This document shows positions 8,181 to 19,449 of a stretch of DNA of 43,694 nucleotides, piece after piece. Each line of letters starts with the position of its first letter. Position 1 is the first letter of the stretch. The stretch is from Zetaproteobacteria bacterium (lineage in GTDB: Bacteria > Pseudomonadota > Zetaproteobacteria > Mariprofundales > Mariprofundaceae), in the NCBI GenBank assembly GCA_003233235.1, contig QILF01000039.1:1-43694 (forward strand), read 5' to 3'. Below the pieces are notes generated by a model that did not search any database, was not told where the DNA came from, and saw only the letters and a list, made by a program, of their open reading frames with translations. A program made the position numbers and the translations under genes.

Positions 8181-8238
8181 TCAATCACTCCCGATCTCTA
8201 TCCGTCGGATACCTGCCCGACTTAACATCTACCTAAAA

Positions 8239-8772
8239 TTAGGCCTTCTTACCTTCCTTCATCACAACATGCTCATCAATATAGCGAACACCCTTACCTT
8301 TATACGGCTCAGGCGGACGGAAAGCGCGAATTTCAGCCGCCGCCTGTCCCACCTTCTGCTTATCAATGCCACTCAGCGTAATACGCGTCTGCTCAACCTT
8401 AACGTCAACACCTTCCGGCATCTGATAGACCACAGGATGCGAAAAACCAAGAGCCAGATTCAAACTGCTGCCCTGTGCCTGCGCACGATAACCCACGCCG
8501 CGCAACTCCAGAACTTTTTCAAAACCTTTGCTGACACCGGTTATGACATTAGCCAACAGCGCACGCGCCAGACCGAATTTGGACTTCAATACCTTATTAT
8601 CCAGATTCGCACATGTAAGTTGCAGCGAATCGCCGTTCTGCTCAATGGTAATACCCGCGAACAACGGCGAACTCATTTCGCCCTTCGGACCTTTCACCGT
8701 AACGGAATCGGAAGCCAATTTCACTTCGACACCGGACGGTACAGTAATCGGTTGTTTTCCAATACGTGACAT
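8239..8772 (-). CDS. rplF: 50S ribosomal protein L6
   Basis: 177 aa. Two repeated L6 folds near the sarcin-ricin region and factor-binding site. Start [17 protein letters not shown], middle [17 protein letters not shown], and the signature [16 protein letters not shown] close to the C-terminus. It is 7 bases after rpsH. Confidence 0.98.
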   Translation of the reverse strand: MSRIGKQPITVPSGVEVKLASDSVTVKGPKGEMSSPLFAGITIEQNGDSLQLTCANLDNKVLKSKFGLARALLANVITGVSKGFEKVLELRGVGYRAQAQGSSLNLALGFSHPVVYQMPEGVDVKVEQTRITLSGIDKQKVGQAAAEIRAFRPPEPYKGKGVRYIDEHVVMKEGKKA

Positions 8773-8779
8773 ACTTACC

Positions 8780-9175
8780 TCAAAATACCGTACAAAGAAT
8801 TTCGCCGCCCAGATGCGCTTCGCGCGCCTTGCGGTCGGACATCACGCCCTTGGACGTGCTGACAATCGCCATACCATAACCACTTTTTACACGTGGAAGC
8901 TCATCAGCACCAGCATAAACACGCCGACCGGATTTGGAAATACGCTTAATTTCGCGAATCACCGGTGCGCCTTCATCATCGTAGCGCAAGGTCAGACGGA
9001 GCTGACGATGACCCTTCTGATTAAAAGGTTTAACCGCCTGCACATAGCCTTCTTCCTTGAGCAATTCGGCCAGTGCCACCAAGATGTTGCTGGACGGCAT
9101 TTCTATTCTCTCTAGACCCGCGACCTGCGCATTACGAATACGCGTCAGCATGTCTGCAATTCTATCCATCATCAT
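8780..9175 (-). CDS. rpsH: 30S ribosomal protein S8
   Basis: 131 aa. 16S rRNA helix 21 binder and, in E. coli, the repressor of the spc operon. [14 protein letters not shown] at the start and the signature [22 protein letters not shown] at the end. Three consecutive ATG codons occur at the start (MMMD); the second or third could be the real one. Confidence 0.97.
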   Translation of the reverse strand: MMMDRIADMLTRIRNAQVAGLERIEMPSSNILVALAELLKEEGYVQAVKPFNQKGHRQLRLTLRYDDEGAPVIREIKRISKSGRRVYAGADELPRVKSGYGMAIVSTSKGVMSDRKAREAHLGGEILCTVF

Positions 9176-9185
9176 ATCGCTACTC

Positions 9186-9371
9186 CTACCAGCTCGACTT
9201 CTTCATGCCCGGGATTTCGCCCGACAGTGCGCGTTTGCGCAAACAAATACGGCAAATGCCGAACTTGCGATAAACGGAATGCGGTCGACCGCACAACTGG
9301 CAGCGGGTATAAGCACGCACCGCGAATTTTGGTTTCCGATTACACTTTGCAATCAATGCTTTGGTTGCCAT
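9186..9371 (-). CDS. rpsN: 30S ribosomal protein S14, short zinc-type
   Basis: 61 aa, the short form with a zinc knuckle: CQLCGRP and CRICLRK. The longer roughly 100-aa zinc-free form is the one found in enterics. It ends [12 protein letters not shown], as in the type Z family. It works in head assembly of the 30S subunit and sits 3 bases after rplE. Confidence 0.97.
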   Translation of the reverse strand: MATKALIAKCNRKPKFAVRAYTRCQLCGRPHSVYRKFGICRICLRKRALSGEIPGMKKSSW

Positions 9372-9374
9372 TGC

Positions 9375-9926
9375 CTACTCCTGTACCTGATTACGAAAAG
9401 GCATCTTGAACTGTTTAAGCAGTGCCAGACCTTCCTCGTTTGTTCCGGCGCTGGTACAAATCGTGACATCCATACCACGCACTTTATCTACTTTATCGTA
9501 TTGAATTTCCGGGAAAATAATCTGTTCTTTAATACCCAGTGAAAAATTACCCCGGCCATCGAACGATTTCGGACTGACACCCTTGAAATCACGAATACGC
9601 GGCAGTGCAATATTCACCAGACGATCAAAGAATTCCCACATACGTTCACCACGTAGCGTCACCCGGCAACCGACACCCATGTCTTCGCGCAACTTGAAGT
9701 TGGCAACCGACTTGCGAGCCTTGGTAATCACCGGCTTCTGACCTGTAATCACCGTCATATCATCAACTGCGCCGCCCAGCAGCTTGGAGTTAAGCACTGC
9801 CTCGCCGACGCCCATGTTGACAACAATTTTGGTGATTTTCGGAACCGCCATCACATTTTTGATACCCAGCTCTTTCTGCAAAGCGCCCTTGATATCACTG
9901 TTATATAATTCTCTTAAACGAGCCAT
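9375..9926 (-). CDS. rplE: 50S ribosomal protein L5
   Basis: 183 aa. 5S rRNA-binding protein of the central protuberance that contacts P-site tRNA. Signature [19 protein letters not shown] (25-43), [18 protein letters not shown], and [31 protein letters not shown] at the end. Spacing to rplX is 11 bases. Confidence 0.98.
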   Translation of the reverse strand: MARLRELYNSDIKGALQKELGIKNVMAVPKITKIVVNMGVGEAVLNSKLLGGAVDDMTVITGQKPVITKARKSVANFKLREDMGVGCRVTLRGERMWEFFDRLVNIALPRIRDFKGVSPKSFDGRGNFSLGIKEQIIFPEIQYDKVDKVRGMDVTICTSAGTNEEGLALLKQFKMPFRNQVQE

Positions 9927-9937
9927 GCCATTTACTC

Positions 9938-10267
9938 CTAGCTATCCAGCACTTCGCCGCATTTTTTGCAGGTACGCACCTTGCGTCCGTCTTCCAACCT
10001 CTTGATACCAAGGCGCACCCCGGTTTTGCAACTCGGGCAAAAATACTGCACGTTGGACAATGCAATTGGGGCTTCTTTCTCAATAATGCCGCCTTTGCTG
10101 TCCTGTGTCGGACGGGTGTGCCGCTTCACCATGTTTACCTTGGCTACCAGTGCCTTGTTATCTGCCGCAAGCATGCGGATCACTTTACCGCGCGCGCCCT
10201 TGTCGCGTCCGGCAATAATCATCACCTCATCATCGCGGCGAATACGTGTTGTGTACATCGAACTCAT
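9938..10267 (-). CDS. rplX: 50S ribosomal protein L24
   Basis: 109 aa. Assembly initiator of the 50S subunit. KOW motif: [22 protein letters not shown]. The C-terminal part has [29 protein letters not shown], a four-Cys zinc-ribbon arrangement present in many but not all L24 proteins. An in-frame ATG three codons further in (MYTTRIRR) is an equally possible start. Confidence 0.97.
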   Translation of the reverse strand: MSSMYTTRIRRDDEVMIIAGRDKGARGKVIRMLAADNKALVAKVNMVKRHTRPTQDSKGGIIEKEAPIALSNVQYFCPSCKTGVRLGIKRLEDGRKVRTCKKCGEVLDS

Positions 10268-10287
10268 TCCTATCTCCTGCTTCTCGA

Positions 10288-10656
10288 CTACAGTACTTCT
10301 GGGGCCAGAGAAATAATTTTCATATATCCCTTGCCGCGCAACTCACGTGTCACAGGTCCGAAAATACGCGTCCCTACCGGTTCGCCCTGATTGGTCAGCA
10401 ACACGGCTGCATTCTGGTCAAAACGGATGGAACTACCATCGGCACGACGGAATTCTTTAGCCGTACGAACAACAACGGCCTTGGCTACCTGTCCTTTTTT
10501 CACCTTACCACCCGGAATCGCATCTTTTATCGCCACGACAATCACATCCCCAACGCGGGCATAACGCCGCTTGGAGCCGCCCAGCACCTTGATGCAGGCG
10601 ACGCGACGTGCGCCGGAATTATCGGCGACATCAAGTACTGTTTCATTCTGAATCAT
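10288..10656 (-). CDS. rplN: 50S ribosomal protein L14
   Basis: 122 aa, the standard length. Forms an intersubunit bridge and is the docking site of the silencing factor RsfS. Begins [27 protein letters not shown] and contains [22 protein letters not shown]. First gene of the former spc operon; here it continues from rpsQ with a gap of only 27 bases and no clear promoter. Confidence 0.98.
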   Translation of the reverse strand: MIQNETVLDVADNSGARRVACIKVLGGSKRRYARVGDVIVVAIKDAIPGGKVKKGQVAKAVVVRTAKEFRRADGSSIRFDQNAAVLLTNQGEPVGTRIFGPVTRELRGKGYMKIISLAPEVL

Positions 10657-10683
10657 CTTCTAACCCCGTTCTTCTGGTATTGT

Positions 10684-10950
10684 CTACAACTGTTCGGCGC
10701 GGGTCACGATGGATTGCAACATCCAGCGTTTGCGGGCCGACAGCGGGCGCGTCTCAATAATGCGTACGGTATCGCCAATATTGCATTCGTTGGCTTCATC
10801 ATGTGCCATATACTTCTTATGCGAACGCACCGTTTTGCGGTACTGCGGATGCAAAAATTTGCGTTCCACTTGCACGACCACGGTTTTATCAGCTTTGTTA
10901 CTCAATACCACGCCCTCAAGGACGCGCTTGTTACTTTTCTGCTCACTCAT
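10684..10950 (-). CDS. rpsQ: 30S ribosomal protein S17
   Basis: 88 aa. OB-fold protein that binds the 5' domain of 16S rRNA early in assembly. Signature [31 protein letters not shown] and [18 protein letters not shown]. It follows rpmC by 3 bases. Confidence 0.98.
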   Translation of the reverse strand: MSEQKSNKRVLEGVVLSNKADKTVVVQVERKFLHPQYRKTVRSHKKYMAHDEANECNIGDTVRIIETRPLSARKRWMLQSIVTRAEQL

Positions 10951-10953
10951 GCC

Positions 10954-11163
10954 TTAAGCCCCTTGCGCCGTGCGTTCGGCGAGAATGGTTTTGATTCTGG
11001 CGATCTCACGACGCACCTGTGCCGGACGCGCCGTAGCGGTCAACTGCATGGTCGCCTGCTGAAAACGCAGCTTCATACCCTCAGCAGCCAAATCATCGAC
11101 ACGCTCATTCAAGTCGGATTCCGACATTTCGCGTAAATCTGCGGCTTTTTTCATATCGCTCAT
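10954..11163 (-). CDS. rpmC: 50S ribosomal protein L29
   Basis: 69 aa. Small helical-hairpin protein at the tunnel exit, part of the SRP and trigger factor docking site. [33 protein letters not shown] followed by [14 protein letters not shown]. Its ATG overlaps the rplP stop by 4 bases (ATGA), indicating coupled translation. Confidence 0.98.
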   Translation of the reverse strand: MSDMKKAADLREMSESDLNERVDDLAAEGMKLRFQQATMQLTATARPAQVRREIARIKTILAERTAQGA

Positions 11164-11582
11164 CGGCCTGCTCCACGTACAACAACCTTAGTCCGGACAG
11201 GAAGCTTGGCTGCTGCCAAAGCAAATGCTTCGCGAGCAGTTTCCTCATCCACACCTTCCATTTCATAAAGAATACGCCCCATGCGCACGGCAGCGACCCA
11301 AAATTCCGGCGCGCCTTTACCCTTACCCATACGCACTTCGGCAGGCTTCGAAGTAACCGGAAGATCCGGGAACATACGAATCCAAATACGCCCCTGACGC
11401 TTGATATGACGGGTCATGGCAATACGAGCCGCTTCAATCTGGCGGGCGGTAATACGACCCGGCTCCATGGCCTTCAGACCATAAGTGCCGAAATTCAAGC
11501 TGGCGCCACGTGGAGAAATGCCGCGCAAACGCTGCAATTCCTTGTGGTGCTTACGCCAGCGGATTTTTTTCGGTTGCAACAT
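11160..11582 (-). CDS. rplP: 50S ribosomal protein L16
   Basis: 140 aa. Binds near the A site and the peptidyl-transferase centre. [14 protein letters not shown] start, [32 protein letters not shown], and [14 protein letters not shown] signature. The conserved Arg hydroxylated in some species falls in that last region. Located 15 bases after rpsC. Confidence 0.98.
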   Translation of the reverse strand: MLQPKKIRWRKHHKELQRLRGISPRGASLNFGTYGLKAMEPGRITARQIEAARIAMTRHIKRQGRIWIRMFPDLPVTSKPAEVRMGKGKGAPEFWVAAVRMGRILYEMEGVDEETAREAFALAAAKLPVRTKVVVRGAGR

Positions 11583-11597
11583 GATTCAAATCCTCGC

Positions 11598-12248
11598 TTA
11601 AGCCGCGTTTTCTTCTGTCTGCGCAGTGAGCTTTTCGCCCTTAAATACCCAAACCTTCACACCAATAATGCCGTAGGTGGTATGTGCTTCAGCAAAACCG
11701 TAATCCACATCAGCGCGCAACGTATGCAACGGCACGCGACCTTCGCGGTAACCTTCTGTACGGGCAATTTCAGCACCACCCAAACGACCGGAACAGGACA
11801 CACGAATACCCAGCGCGCCCATACGTAACGCACCCTGCATGGCACGTTTCATCGCACGACGAAAAGCCACACGACGCTCCAGTTGAAAGGCGATATTCTC
11901 GGCAACCAGCTGCGCATCGGCCTCGGCCTGACGCACTTCCATGATGTACACCTGCACATCCTTGCCGGTCTGCTTTCTCAGTTCTACACGCAGAGCCTCG
12001 ATATCCGCCCCCTTCTTGCCAATCACCACGCCGGGACGTGCGGTATGCACCGTCACCTTGATGCTGTCGGCAGGACGTTCGATAACAATCCGCGACACAT
12101 TGGCATGCTTGAGGCGTGCCTTAACATGCTCGCGCAACTTGATATCTTCAATCAGCTGCTTACCAAAATTTTTCTCTGCATACCACTGTGATTCCCAGCC
12201 GCGCGTTATGCCGACGCGGAAACCTATTGGATTAACCTTTTGACCCAT
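11598..12248 (-). CDS. rpsC: 30S ribosomal protein S3
   Basis: 216 aa. Mouth of the mRNA entry channel. [23 protein letters not shown] start, the KH domain with [14 protein letters not shown] (about 60-75), and the C-terminal signature AQTTYGIIG-type sequence (here [18 protein letters not shown]). Order rplV-rpsC-rplP is standard. Confidence 0.98.
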   Translation of the reverse strand: MGQKVNPIGFRVGITRGWESQWYAEKNFGKQLIEDIKLREHVKARLKHANVSRIVIERPADSIKVTVHTARPGVVIGKKGADIEALRVELRKQTGKDVQVYIMEVRQAEADAQLVAENIAFQLERRVAFRRAMKRAMQGALRMGALGIRVSCSGRLGGAEIARTEGYREGRVPLHTLRADVDYGFAEAHTTYGIIGVKVWVFKGEKLTAQTEENAA

Positions 12249-12264
12249 TCCATTGACTCCTTGT

Positions 12265-12606
12265 TCAGCCGCGTTCGCTCACAGCCACAACCACGTGACT
12301 GCGACGCTTGTAACGCCTGCGAATACGACCCATACCTTTTGGACGCCAGCGCTTGAGTGTTGCTGCGGTATCTACAATTGCCGTAGAAACCATCAGCTCG
12401 TCCACATCCATACCATGATTCTGCTCGGCATTGGCAATGGCGGACTTCAGCACCTTTTCAATCAGGCGAGCACCTTTTTTCGGCGACAATGACAACACAG
12501 CCAGCGCCCTGCCTACCGGCAAACCACGGATTTCGTCAGCCATCAGACGCGCTTTCTGCGGACTAATCGGGCTATCTTTTACTAATGCACGTACTTCGTC
12601 AGTCAT
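12265..12606 (-). CDS. rplV: 50S ribosomal protein L22
   Basis: 113 aa. A globular domain plus a beta hairpin lining the exit tunnel; changes in the hairpin give macrolide resistance in other bacteria. [29 protein letters not shown] start and the tunnel hairpin [32 protein letters not shown]. It has no visible resistance-type insertion or deletion. Confidence 0.98.
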   Translation of the reverse strand: MTDEVRALVKDSPISPQKARLMADEIRGLPVGRALAVLSLSPKKGARLIEKVLKSAIANAEQNHGMDVDELMVSTAIVDTAATLKRWRPKGMGRIRRRYKRRSHVVVAVSERG

Positions 12607-12609
12607 AAC

Positions 12610-12885
12610 TTACCTCTTGGCCTTTCTGTCGGCACCGTGTCCGTAGAAGGTCCGCGTCGGAGAAAACTCGCCAAGCTTGTGACCCACCATATTCTCAGTG
12701 ACATATACCGGCACGAACTTGTTGCCGTTGTGCACGGCAAAGTTCAACCCGACGAAATCCGGAGCAATAGTAGAACGACGCGACCATGTTTTGATCACAC
12801 CTTTCTGACCGCCGCCTTGAGCGGAATCCACTTTTTTCTGCAATGAGGCCTCGATATAGGGGCCTTTTTTCAGCGAACGCGCCAT
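12610..12885 (-). CDS. rpsS: 30S ribosomal protein S19
   Basis: 91 aa. Head protein contacting S13 and A-site t[23 protein letters not shown] start; [47 protein letters not shown] is the family core. 8 bases after rplB. Confidence 0.98.
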   Translation of the reverse strand: MARSLKKGPYIEASLQKKVDSAQGGGQKGVIKTWSRRSTIAPDFVGLNFAVHNGNKFVPVYVTENMVGHKLGEFSPTRTFYGHGADRKAKR

Positions 12886-12893
12886 AACCTACC

Positions 12894-13724
12894 TCACTTC
12901 TGCTTACGGCGGCGAATAATGTCACGACTCGACGCCTTGTTCTTATTACGTGTTTTGTGGCCTTTGGTCGGCACACCCCACGGTGTTACTGGATGACGTC
13001 CGCCACTGGTACGGCCTTCACCACCACCATGCGGATGATCCACAGGGTTCATAGCCACACCGCGCACCGTCGGGCGAACACCCAGCCAGCGCGTACGACC
13101 GGCCTTGCCGACCTTACGGTTGGCATGATCACCATTGGCAATCACACCGATACTGGCCATGCAACGATCATCGACGCGACGAAACTCGCCACTCGGCAGT
13201 TTCAATACCGCACGACCATTTTCCTTACCCATCAACTGCACGCTCATACCTGCACTGCGTGCCATCTGCCCACCCTTACCGGGCTTCATTTCAACGTTGT
13301 GCAGCATCGTACCGACACGAATGCTTTTAATCTGCATCGCATTGCCGGGGCGCATCTCAGCATCGCTGCCACTCATCACCACATCACCGGGGCGCAAGCC
13401 CTGAGGTGCAAGGATATAACGTTTATCGCCATTGGCGAACACAATCAATGCAATGTAAGCGGTACGATTCGGATCATATTCAATACGATCTACGCGTCCG
13501 GAAATACCATGATTATCGCGCTTGAAATCAATCAGGCGGAACAACTGCTTATGACCACCGCCACGATGCCGGGAGGTGATACGACCATTGTTGTTGCGAC
13601 CACCACTCTTCGTCGCACCCTTGGTCAGACTGCGTTCAGGACGACCCTTGTGCAAATCCGGGTTAACGGCTGCAACGCGACCGCGCGAGCCGTTGGTGTT
13701 TGGTTTTAATACTTTCAATGCCAT
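12894..13724 (-). CDS. rplB: 50S ribosomal protein L2
   Basis: 276 aa. Needed for subunit joining and peptidyl transfer. [25 protein letters not shown], the OB and SH3 core, and the catalytic-centre loop [26 protein letters not shown] containing the invariant histidine. Standard length. 3 bases after rplW. Confidence 0.99.
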   Translation of the reverse strand: MALKVLKPNTNGSRGRVAAVNPDLHKGRPERSLTKGATKSGGRNNNGRITSRHRGGGHKQLFRLIDFKRDNHGISGRVDRIEYDPNRTAYIALIVFANGDKRYILAPQGLRPGDVVMSGSDAEMRPGNAMQIKSIRVGTMLHNVEMKPGKGGQMARSAGMSVQLMGKENGRAVLKLPSGEFRRVDDRCMASIGVIANGDHANRKVGKAGRTRWLGVRPTVRGVAMNPVDHPHGGGEGRTSGGRHPVTPWGVPTKGHKTRNKNKASSRDIIRRRKQK

Positions 13725-13727
13725 GAC

Positions 13728-14027
13728 TTATGCCTCTTCCGTCACTTCCAGTGTCTGCCCTTCGGCCAAGCGCACGATTGCCTTGCGATAGCCCGAGCGA
13801 CGTCCGGCATGCTCACCGCGACGCTTGGCTTTACCGGGAACGTTAATCACCTGAACCTTGTCGACAGTCACCTCAAAAATAGCTTCAATCGCATGTTTGA
13901 TCTGCTGCTTTCCGGCAGCCGGATCGACGCGAAATGTATATTGATTGGTTGCTCCGGTGGCTGCGTAGGTTTTCTCAGTCACAACCGGGCGGCGCAGGGT
14001 GTTAAAATCGTCGTAAGTCGGATTCAT
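13728..14027 (-). CDS. rplW: 50S ribosomal protein L23
   Basis: 99 aa. Tunnel-exit protein and main docking site of trigger factor and SRP. LRRPVVTEKTYAATGATNQYTFRVDPAAGKQQIKHAIEAIFEVTVDKV. The ATG overlaps the rplD stop by 4 bases, suggesting coupling. Confidence 0.97.
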   Translation of the reverse strand: MNPTYDDFNTLRRPVVTEKTYAATGATNQYTFRVDPAAGKQQIKHAIEAIFEVTVDKVQVINVPGKAKRRGEHAGRRSGYRKAIVRLAEGQTLEVTEEA

Positions 14028-14644
14028 GACAACCGTCCTTCCAGTTTTTCAACTGCCGTTTTGGTAAGTACCAGATGCTCGTACTTCAACAGATCGTGCA
14101 AATTCACCTGCCCGTCCAACACCACTTTGGCATGTTTCACGTTGCGTCCGGAAAGAACAACCTCGCGGTTATCCTCAGCCAGCACAATCAAACCACTCTT
14201 AATATCCAAATTCTGCATCACCTGCACAAAATCTTTGGCTTTCACCTGATTCAGCTGCAAAGCATCAAGCACGGTCACGCGGCCTTCGCGAATGAGCTCT
14301 GAAAGTACCAGACAAAGGGCGCGGCGACGCTCGTTACGGTTGATACGCGTTTCATACGAACGCGGACGCGGACCATGTGCAACACCACCATGACGCCACT
14401 GTGCGGAACGCGTCGAACCCTGACGGGCACGACCCGTACCCTTCTGCTTCCATGGCTTTTTACCGCCGCCGGAAACTTCGGCACGCGTCTTGGTACTGTG
14501 TGTTCCGGCACGCTGCCCTGCGGCAAGTGCGGAATACACGCGATGAACGAAGCCGGTATCGGCATCAAGACCGAACACCGCATCATTCAGTTTCTGCTTG
14601 CCAACCGGCTTGTTGTTCTGATCGACAACTGACACTTCAGGCAT
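14024..14644 (-). CDS. rplD: 50S ribosomal protein L4
   Basis: 206 aa. It has a globular domain and a long loop reaching the exit tunnel (GGGKKPWKQKGTGRARQGSTRSAQWRHGGVAHGP). In E. coli L4 represses the S10 operon through a leader RNA. Here tuf runs directly into rpsJ with a 14-base gap, so that leader cannot be present in its usual place. It lies one base after rplC. Confidence 0.98.
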   Translation of the reverse strand: MPEVSVVDQNNKPVGKQKLNDAVFGLDADTGFVHRVYSALAAGQRAGTHSTKTRAEVSGGGKKPWKQKGTGRARQGSTRSAQWRHGGVAHGPRPRSYETRINRNERRRALCLVLSELIREGRVTVLDALQLNQVKAKDFVQVMQNLDIKSGLIVLAEDNREVVLSGRNVKHAKVVLDGQVNLHDLLKYEHLVLTKTAVEKLEGRLS

Positions 14645-14645
14645 C

Positions 14646-15278
14646 TTATGCTCCCTTCACTGCCGGACGCAGTTCAACAATTCCATTTTTGGAACCGGGG
14701 ACTGCTCCCTTCACCAGAATACGTCCTGCTTCGGCATCCACACGAACCACCTCCAGATTCTGGGTGGTTGAACGCGCTGCACCGTAATGACCCGGCATCT
14801 TCTTGCCCGGAAAAACACGACCCGGCCACTGACACTGACCCGTCGAACCCATCTGGCGATGTACTTTTTCAGCACCGTGAGAGGCGCGACCACCAGCAAA
14901 ATCGTAACGCTTCATAACACCGGTAAAACCACGACCCTTGGAGGTTCCGGACACATCAATCTTCTGGCCGGCTGCAAACAACTCAGCGGTCAATTCCTGT
15001 CCGATTTCAAAGCTCTCATCGCTGGAAATACGGAATTCCTTGAGTTTTCGCATCGCATCCTGACCCTGCTTTGCATAGTGTCCCTGCACCGCACGCGTCT
15101 GCTGACGCGGGGCAGCACCGAAACCAACCTGAATCGCATCGTAACCGTCTTTCTCGGCGGTACGTAAAGCAACCACGCGGCACGGCTCTACAGTCAGCAC
15201 CGTAACCGGAACAGCAGCGCCATCTTCAGTAAATATCTGGGTCATCCCAGCTTTACGGGCAATTAATCCTGCAGCCAT
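14646..15278 (-). CDS. rplC: 50S ribosomal protein L3
   Basis: 210 aa. Early 23S rRNA binder with an extension to the peptidyl-transferase centre. ARKAGMTQIFTEDGAAVPVTVL start; GRGFTGVMKRYDFAGGRASHGAEKVHRQMGSTGQCQWPGRVFPGKKMPGHYG core. The Gln methylated by PrmB in E. coli would lie in the QMGSTGQ region. 13 bases after rpsJ. Confidence 0.98.
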   Translation of the reverse strand: MAAGLIARKAGMTQIFTEDGAAVPVTVLTVEPCRVVALRTAEKDGYDAIQVGFGAAPRQQTRAVQGHYAKQGQDAMRKLKEFRISSDESFEIGQELTAELFAAGQKIDVSGTSKGRGFTGVMKRYDFAGGRASHGAEKVHRQMGSTGQCQWPGRVFPGKKMPGHYGAARSTTQNLEVVRVDAEAGRILVKGAVPGSKNGIVELRPAVKGA

Positions 15279-15291
15279 TTCTTATCTCCTG

Positions 15292-15600
15292 CTAGAGCTT
15301 GATCTCAACGTCCACACCGGACGGAAGATCAAGTTTCATCAGCGCATCCACGGTTTGCGGTGTCGGGCTATCAATATCCAACAAACGCTTATGGGTGCGA
15401 ATTTCAAATTGCTCGCGAGAATCTTTATCCTTGTGAGGACTTTTAATCACGCAAAATTTTTCGATCCGTGTCGGCAATGGAATAGGGCCGCGAACAGCAG
15501 CGCCAGTGCGCTTAGCAGTCGAGACGATATCCTGCGCACTCTTATCCAGAATGCGGTGATCAAATGCCTTTAGGCGGATTCGTATTGTTTCGGTAGCCAC
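15292..15600 (-). CDS. rpsJ: 30S ribosomal protein S10
   Basis: 102 aa. Head protein, also the NusE partner of NusB in antitermination. [21 protein letters not shown] and [37 protein letters not shown]. Only 14 bases separate it from tuf, so the str and S10 operons are fused. Confidence 0.98.
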   Translation of the reverse strand: MATETIRIRLKAFDHRILDKSAQDIVSTAKRTGAAVRGPIPLPTRIEKFCVIKSPHKDKDSREQFEIRTHKRLLDIDSPTPQTVDALMKLDLPSGVDVEIKL

Positions 15601-15614
15601 AAAATCTCCTTGAA

Positions 15615-16805
15615 CTACTTAATAATCTCGGTAACAACGCCAGCGCCAACCGTGCGGCCACCTTCGCGAATCGCGAAACGCAGCTCTTTGGCCATAGCAA
15701 TCGGGGTCAAAAGCTCAACTTCAACACTCACATTGTCGCCCGGCATCACCATCTCCGTACCCGCCGGCAACGTCACAGAACCCGTTACATCCGTCGTGCG
15801 GAAATAAAACTGCGGACGATAACCATTGAAAAACGGCGTATGACGACCACCTTCTTCCTTATTCAAAATGTAAACCTCAGCCTTGAACTGCGTGTGCGGC
15901 GTAATCGAACCCGGCTTCGCCAGAACCTGACCGCGCTCAACATCCGTACGCTCAACACCACGAATCAGCGCACCTATGTTGTCTCCGGCCTGACCCTGAT
16001 CAAGAAGCTTGTGGAACATCTCCACGCCCGTCACCGTCGTCTTCGTTGTATCCTTAACGCCGACAATCTCAACTTCTTCACCAACCTTTACAATACCCTG
16101 CTCAACACGACCGGTAACCACTGTACCGCGACCCGCAATCGAGAACACATCCTCAATCGGCATCAGAAACGGCTTGTCCAACGGACGCTCAGGCGTCGGA
16201 ATGAAATTATCAATCGCGTTCATCAGCTCGTTAATCGCAGGCGCACCGATTGGCGAAGTGTCGCCTTCCAGCGCCTTCAGGGCGGAACCCTTGATGACCG
16301 GAATATCGTCACCCGGGAAACCGTAGGAATCAAGCAGCTCGCGCACTTCCATCTCGACCAGCTCCAGCAGCTCTTCGTCGTCCACCTGATCGACTTTGTT
16401 TAGAAAAACAACCATATGCGGAACGTTCACCTGCTTGGCCAGCAACACATGTTCACGCGTCTGCGGCATCGGGCCATCGGCTGCCGAAACCACCAGAATC
16501 GCACCATCCATCTGTGCTGCACCGGTAATCATATTCTTCACGTAATCGGCATGACCGGGGCAATCCACATGTGCGTAATGACGGGCTTCCGTCTCATACT
16601 CAACGTGTGCGGTGGCAATCGTAATACCGCGCTCGCGTTCTTCCGGAGCGCCGTCAATATCGCCGTAGTCCTTGAACTCGGCACCGCCGGTCTCTGAAAG
16701 AACCTTGGTAATTGCTGCTGTCAACGTCGTCTTGCCGTGATCCACATGACCAATCGTGCCTATGTTGACGTGCGGTTTGTTACGCTCAAATTTCTCTTTT
16801 GCCAT
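15615..16805 (-). CDS. tuf: Translation elongation factor Tu
   Basis: 396 aa. GTPase that brings aminoacyl-tRNA to the A site. G1 [10 protein letters not shown] (19-28), G3 DCPGHADYV (about 81-89), G4 NKVD (about 136), then domains 2 and 3 with [28 protein letters not shown]. Ends [12 protein letters not shown]. Only this copy is visible; many proteobacteria have a second one elsewhere. Confidence 0.99.
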   Translation of the reverse strand: MAKEKFERNKPHVNIGTIGHVDHGKTTLTAAITKVLSETGGAEFKDYGDIDGAPEERERGITIATAHVEYETEARHYAHVDCPGHADYVKNMITGAAQMDGAILVVSAADGPMPQTREHVLLAKQVNVPHMVVFLNKVDQVDDEELLELVEMEVRELLDSYGFPGDDIPVIKGSALKALEGDTSPIGAPAINELMNAIDNFIPTPERPLDKPFLMPIEDVFSIAGRGTVVTGRVEQGIVKVGEEVEIVGVKDTTKTTVTGVEMFHKLLDQGQAGDNIGALIRGVERTDVERGQVLAKPGSITPHTQFKAEVYILNKEEGGRHTPFFNGYRPQFYFRTTDVTGSVTLPAGTEMVMPGDNVSVEVELLTPIAMAKELRFAIREGGRTVGAGVVTEIIK

Positions 16806-16827
16806 CTCTTGCTCCTACTCTACTCGC

Positions 16828-18906
16828 TCAGCCTTTAATGCTGGCGATACTTTCCTTGGTAATATTGGTTGGCACTTCTTCGTAATGCTCGAACTGCATG
16901 GTGTAGTTGGCACGACCCTGTGACATCGAACGCACATGCGTGGCATAACCGAACATCTCGGACAACGGAACTTCCGCATCGATAACTTTAGCACCGCTGC
17001 GATCTTCCATACCCTGCACACGACCACGACGGCGATTCAAATCACCGACAATATCACCCATGTAATCTTCCGGGGTCACTACTTCGACCTTCATAATCGG
17101 CTCAAGAAGTACCGGTTTGGCCTGCGTAGCACCCTGTTTGAAACCCATGGAACCGGCAATCTTAAATGCCATTTCCGAAGAATCGACATCATGGTAAGAG
17201 CCGTCATACAGCGTTGCCTTGATATCCACCATCGGATAGCCGGCAATCACACCATTTTCCATGGCCTCCAGAATACCTTTACCCACGGCTGGAATGTATT
17301 CGCGAGGAACAGCACCACCAACAATCTTATCTTCAAACTCGAAACCTACACCCGGCTCCTGCGGCGAAAGCTCAAGCCACACATGCCCGTACTGACCACG
17401 ACCGCCGGACTGACGCACAAATTTACCCTCAGCCTTGACTGTGGAACGAATGGTTTCGCGGTATGCCACTTGCGGCTTGCCGACATTAGCATCCACAGAA
17501 AACTCGCGCTGCATGCGGTCAACAAGGATCTCCAAATGCAACTCACCCATGCCGGAAATAATCGTCTGACCTGTCTCCTCATCGGTATGCACACGAAAAG
17601 ACGGATCCTCGGCAGCCAGCTTACCCAGCGCGATGCCCATTTTTTCTTGATCAGCCTTGGTTTTCGGCTCAATAGCAACGGAAATCACCGGCTCGGGGAA
17701 TTCCATACGCTCAAGGATAATCTGATCAGAATCAACACACAGCGTATCACCCGTCGTGGTATTCTTCAGACCGACAGCAGCAGCAATATCGCCTGCACGC
17801 ACTTCCTTGATTTCCTCGCGGTCATTGGAATGCATCTGCAAAATACGGCCAACACGCTCTTTTTTACCCTTGGTTGAATTAACAATATAAGAACCGGCTT
17901 CAAGCACACCGGAATAAACACGGAAAAAGGTCAACGTGCCGACAAACGGGTCCGTCATCACCTTGAAAGCAAGGGCTGCAAACGGCGCATCGTCAGAACT
18001 CGGACGGAAATCTTCTTCTTCGGTATCCACGTTGATGCCTTTAATCGCAGGCACATCAGTTGGCGCCGGCATGAAATCAACAACCGCATCAAGCAGCGTC
18101 TGCACACCTTTATTTTTGAACGCCGTACCGCACAAAACCGGAATAATCGCAATATCAAGTACAGCCTTGCGAATCGCAGCCTTCAACTCATCCTCGCCGA
18201 TATCTTCACCTTCAAGATACTTCTCCATAAGAGACTCATCAACCATGGAAACGGCATCAAGCAGCTTTTCGCGATATTCCTCAGCCTGATCAGCCAGCTC
18301 AGCAGGAATTTCTTCGACATCATATTGTGCGCCCATGGCTTCATCGTGCCAAAGCACAGCCTTCATGCGAACGAGATCAATAATACCTTTAAAATTTTCT
18401 TCTGCACCGATGGGAAGATTAACGGGAACGGCATTGTGCCCGAGACGCTCGGTAATTTCATCGACAACACGGAAAAACTCAGCGCCCGTGCGATCCATTT
18501 TATTAACAAAAGCGATACGCGGAACACTGTATTTATCAGCTTGACGCCACACCGTCTCAGACTGCGGCTCAACACCGCCAACCGCACAAAATACACCAAC
18601 AGCACTGTCCAACACGCGCAGCGAACGCTCCACCTCAATGGTGAAATCCACATGCCCGGGGGTATCAATAATATTGATTTGATGATCGTTCCAACTGCAG
18701 GTGGTCGCAGCGGAGGTGATGGTAATACCACGCTCCTGCTCCTGCTCCATCCAATCCATGGTCGCAGCGCCATCGTGCACTTCGCCGATTTTATGCGTTT
18801 CGCCAGTATAATATAGAATGCGCTCGGTCGTCGTCGTTTTACCGGCGTCGATATGAGCCATAATTCCGATATTGCGTACGCGCTCTAATGGTGTCTTACG
18901 GGCCAC
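16828..18906 (-). CDS. fusA: Translation elongation factor G
   Basis: 692 aa. GTPase driving translocation and, with RRF, ribosome recycling. G1 [19 protein letters not shown] (17-35), G3 DTPGHVDF, G4 [10 protein letters not shown], domain [15 protein letters not shown], domain V with [45 protein letters not shown]. Full length and lacking features of the mitochondrial-like EF-G2. It lies between rpsG and tuf. Confidence 0.99.
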   Translation of the reverse strand: MARKTPLERVRNIGIMAHIDAGKTTTTERILYYTGETHKIGEVHDGAATMDWMEQEQERGITITSAATTCSWNDHQINIIDTPGHVDFTIEVERSLRVLDSAVGVFCAVGGVEPQSETVWRQADKYSVPRIAFVNKMDRTGAEFFRVVDEITERLGHNAVPVNLPIGAEENFKGIIDLVRMKAVLWHDEAMGAQYDVEEIPAELADQAEEYREKLLDAVSMVDESLMEKYLEGEDIGEDELKAAIRKAVLDIAIIPVLCGTAFKNKGVQTLLDAVVDFMPAPTDVPAIKGINVDTEEEDFRPSSDDAPFAALAFKVMTDPFVGTLTFFRVYSGVLEAGSYIVNSTKGKKERVGRILQMHSNDREEIKEVRAGDIAAAVGLKNTTTGDTLCVDSDQIILERMEFPEPVISVAIEPKTKADQEKMGIALGKLAAEDPSFRVHTDEETGQTIISGMGELHLEILVDRMQREFSVDANVGKPQVAYRETIRSTVKAEGKFVRQSGGRGQYGHVWLELSPQEPGVGFEFEDKIVGGAVPREYIPAVGKGILEAMENGVIAGYPMVDIKATLYDGSYHDVDSSEMAFKIAGSMGFKQGATQAKPVLLEPIMKVEVVTPEDYMGDIVGDLNRRRGRVQGMEDRSGAKVIDAEVPLSEMFGYATHVRSMSQGRANYTMQFEHYEEVPTNITKESIASIKG

Positions 18907-18968
18907 GATCCCTTACTCCTTCATCAAACTGTCAAGAACAAATTTTTAAAACTTACTAATGCTTAAAA

Positions 18969-19439
18969 CTACCAGCGATAATGTGCAAACGCCTTATTGG
19001 CTTCCGCCATGCGATGTGTTTCATCGCGTTTCTTAAAGGCTGCACCACGCTCATTCACAGCATCGACAATCTCATTGCCGAGACGCTCCGTCATGGTGTG
19101 CTCGGAACGCTTGCGCGAATATTCCACCAGCCAACGCACTGCCAGCGATTGCTTGCGACGCTCGGAGACTTCCATCGGCACCTGATATGTGGCGCCACCG
19201 ACACGACGTGATTTTACTTCCACCAACGGCTTCACAGCCTCTAACGCTTTGTGCAACGCACTTAGCGGCTCGGTTTTTAAACGATCGGCGGCAAATTCCA
19301 TCGCGCCGTAAACAATAGCTTCAGCGGTATTTTTCTTGCCATCCCACATTACCTTGTTGACTACAGTGGAAACCGTGCGGTCACCAAATTTGGCATCCGG
19401 GGTAACGGGGCGAACTTGAGCTGGTCCTTTACGTGGCAT
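18969..19439 (-). CDS. rpsG: 30S ribosomal protein S7
   Basis: 156 aa. Nucleates the head of the 30S subunit and contacts E-site tRNA; in E. coli it represses the str operon. [36 protein letters not shown] start, and [50 protein letters not shown]. 10 bases after rpsL. Confidence 0.98.
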   Translation of the reverse strand: MPRKGPAQVRPVTPDAKFGDRTVSTVVNKVMWDGKKNTAEAIVYGAMEFAADRLKTEPLSALHKALEAVKPLVEVKSRRVGGATYQVPMEVSERRKQSLAVRWLVEYSRKRSEHTMTERLGNEIVDAVNERGAAFKKRDETHRMAEANKAFAHYRW

Positions 19440-19449
19440 CTTCTAACTC

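Noticed and set aside
10246-11136. 296-aa plus-strand ORF
   Set aside because: It lies antisense over rplX, rplN, rpsQ and rpmC, all certain genes; its composition is that of a shadow frame and it has no recognisable domain.
12957-13709. 250-aa plus-strand ORF
   Set aside because: Antisense to rplB, with Thr/His-rich shadow composition and no domain.
15601-15614. S10 leader for L4 autoregulation before rpsJ
   Set aside because: Only 14 bases separate tuf and rpsJ, too short for the known leader.
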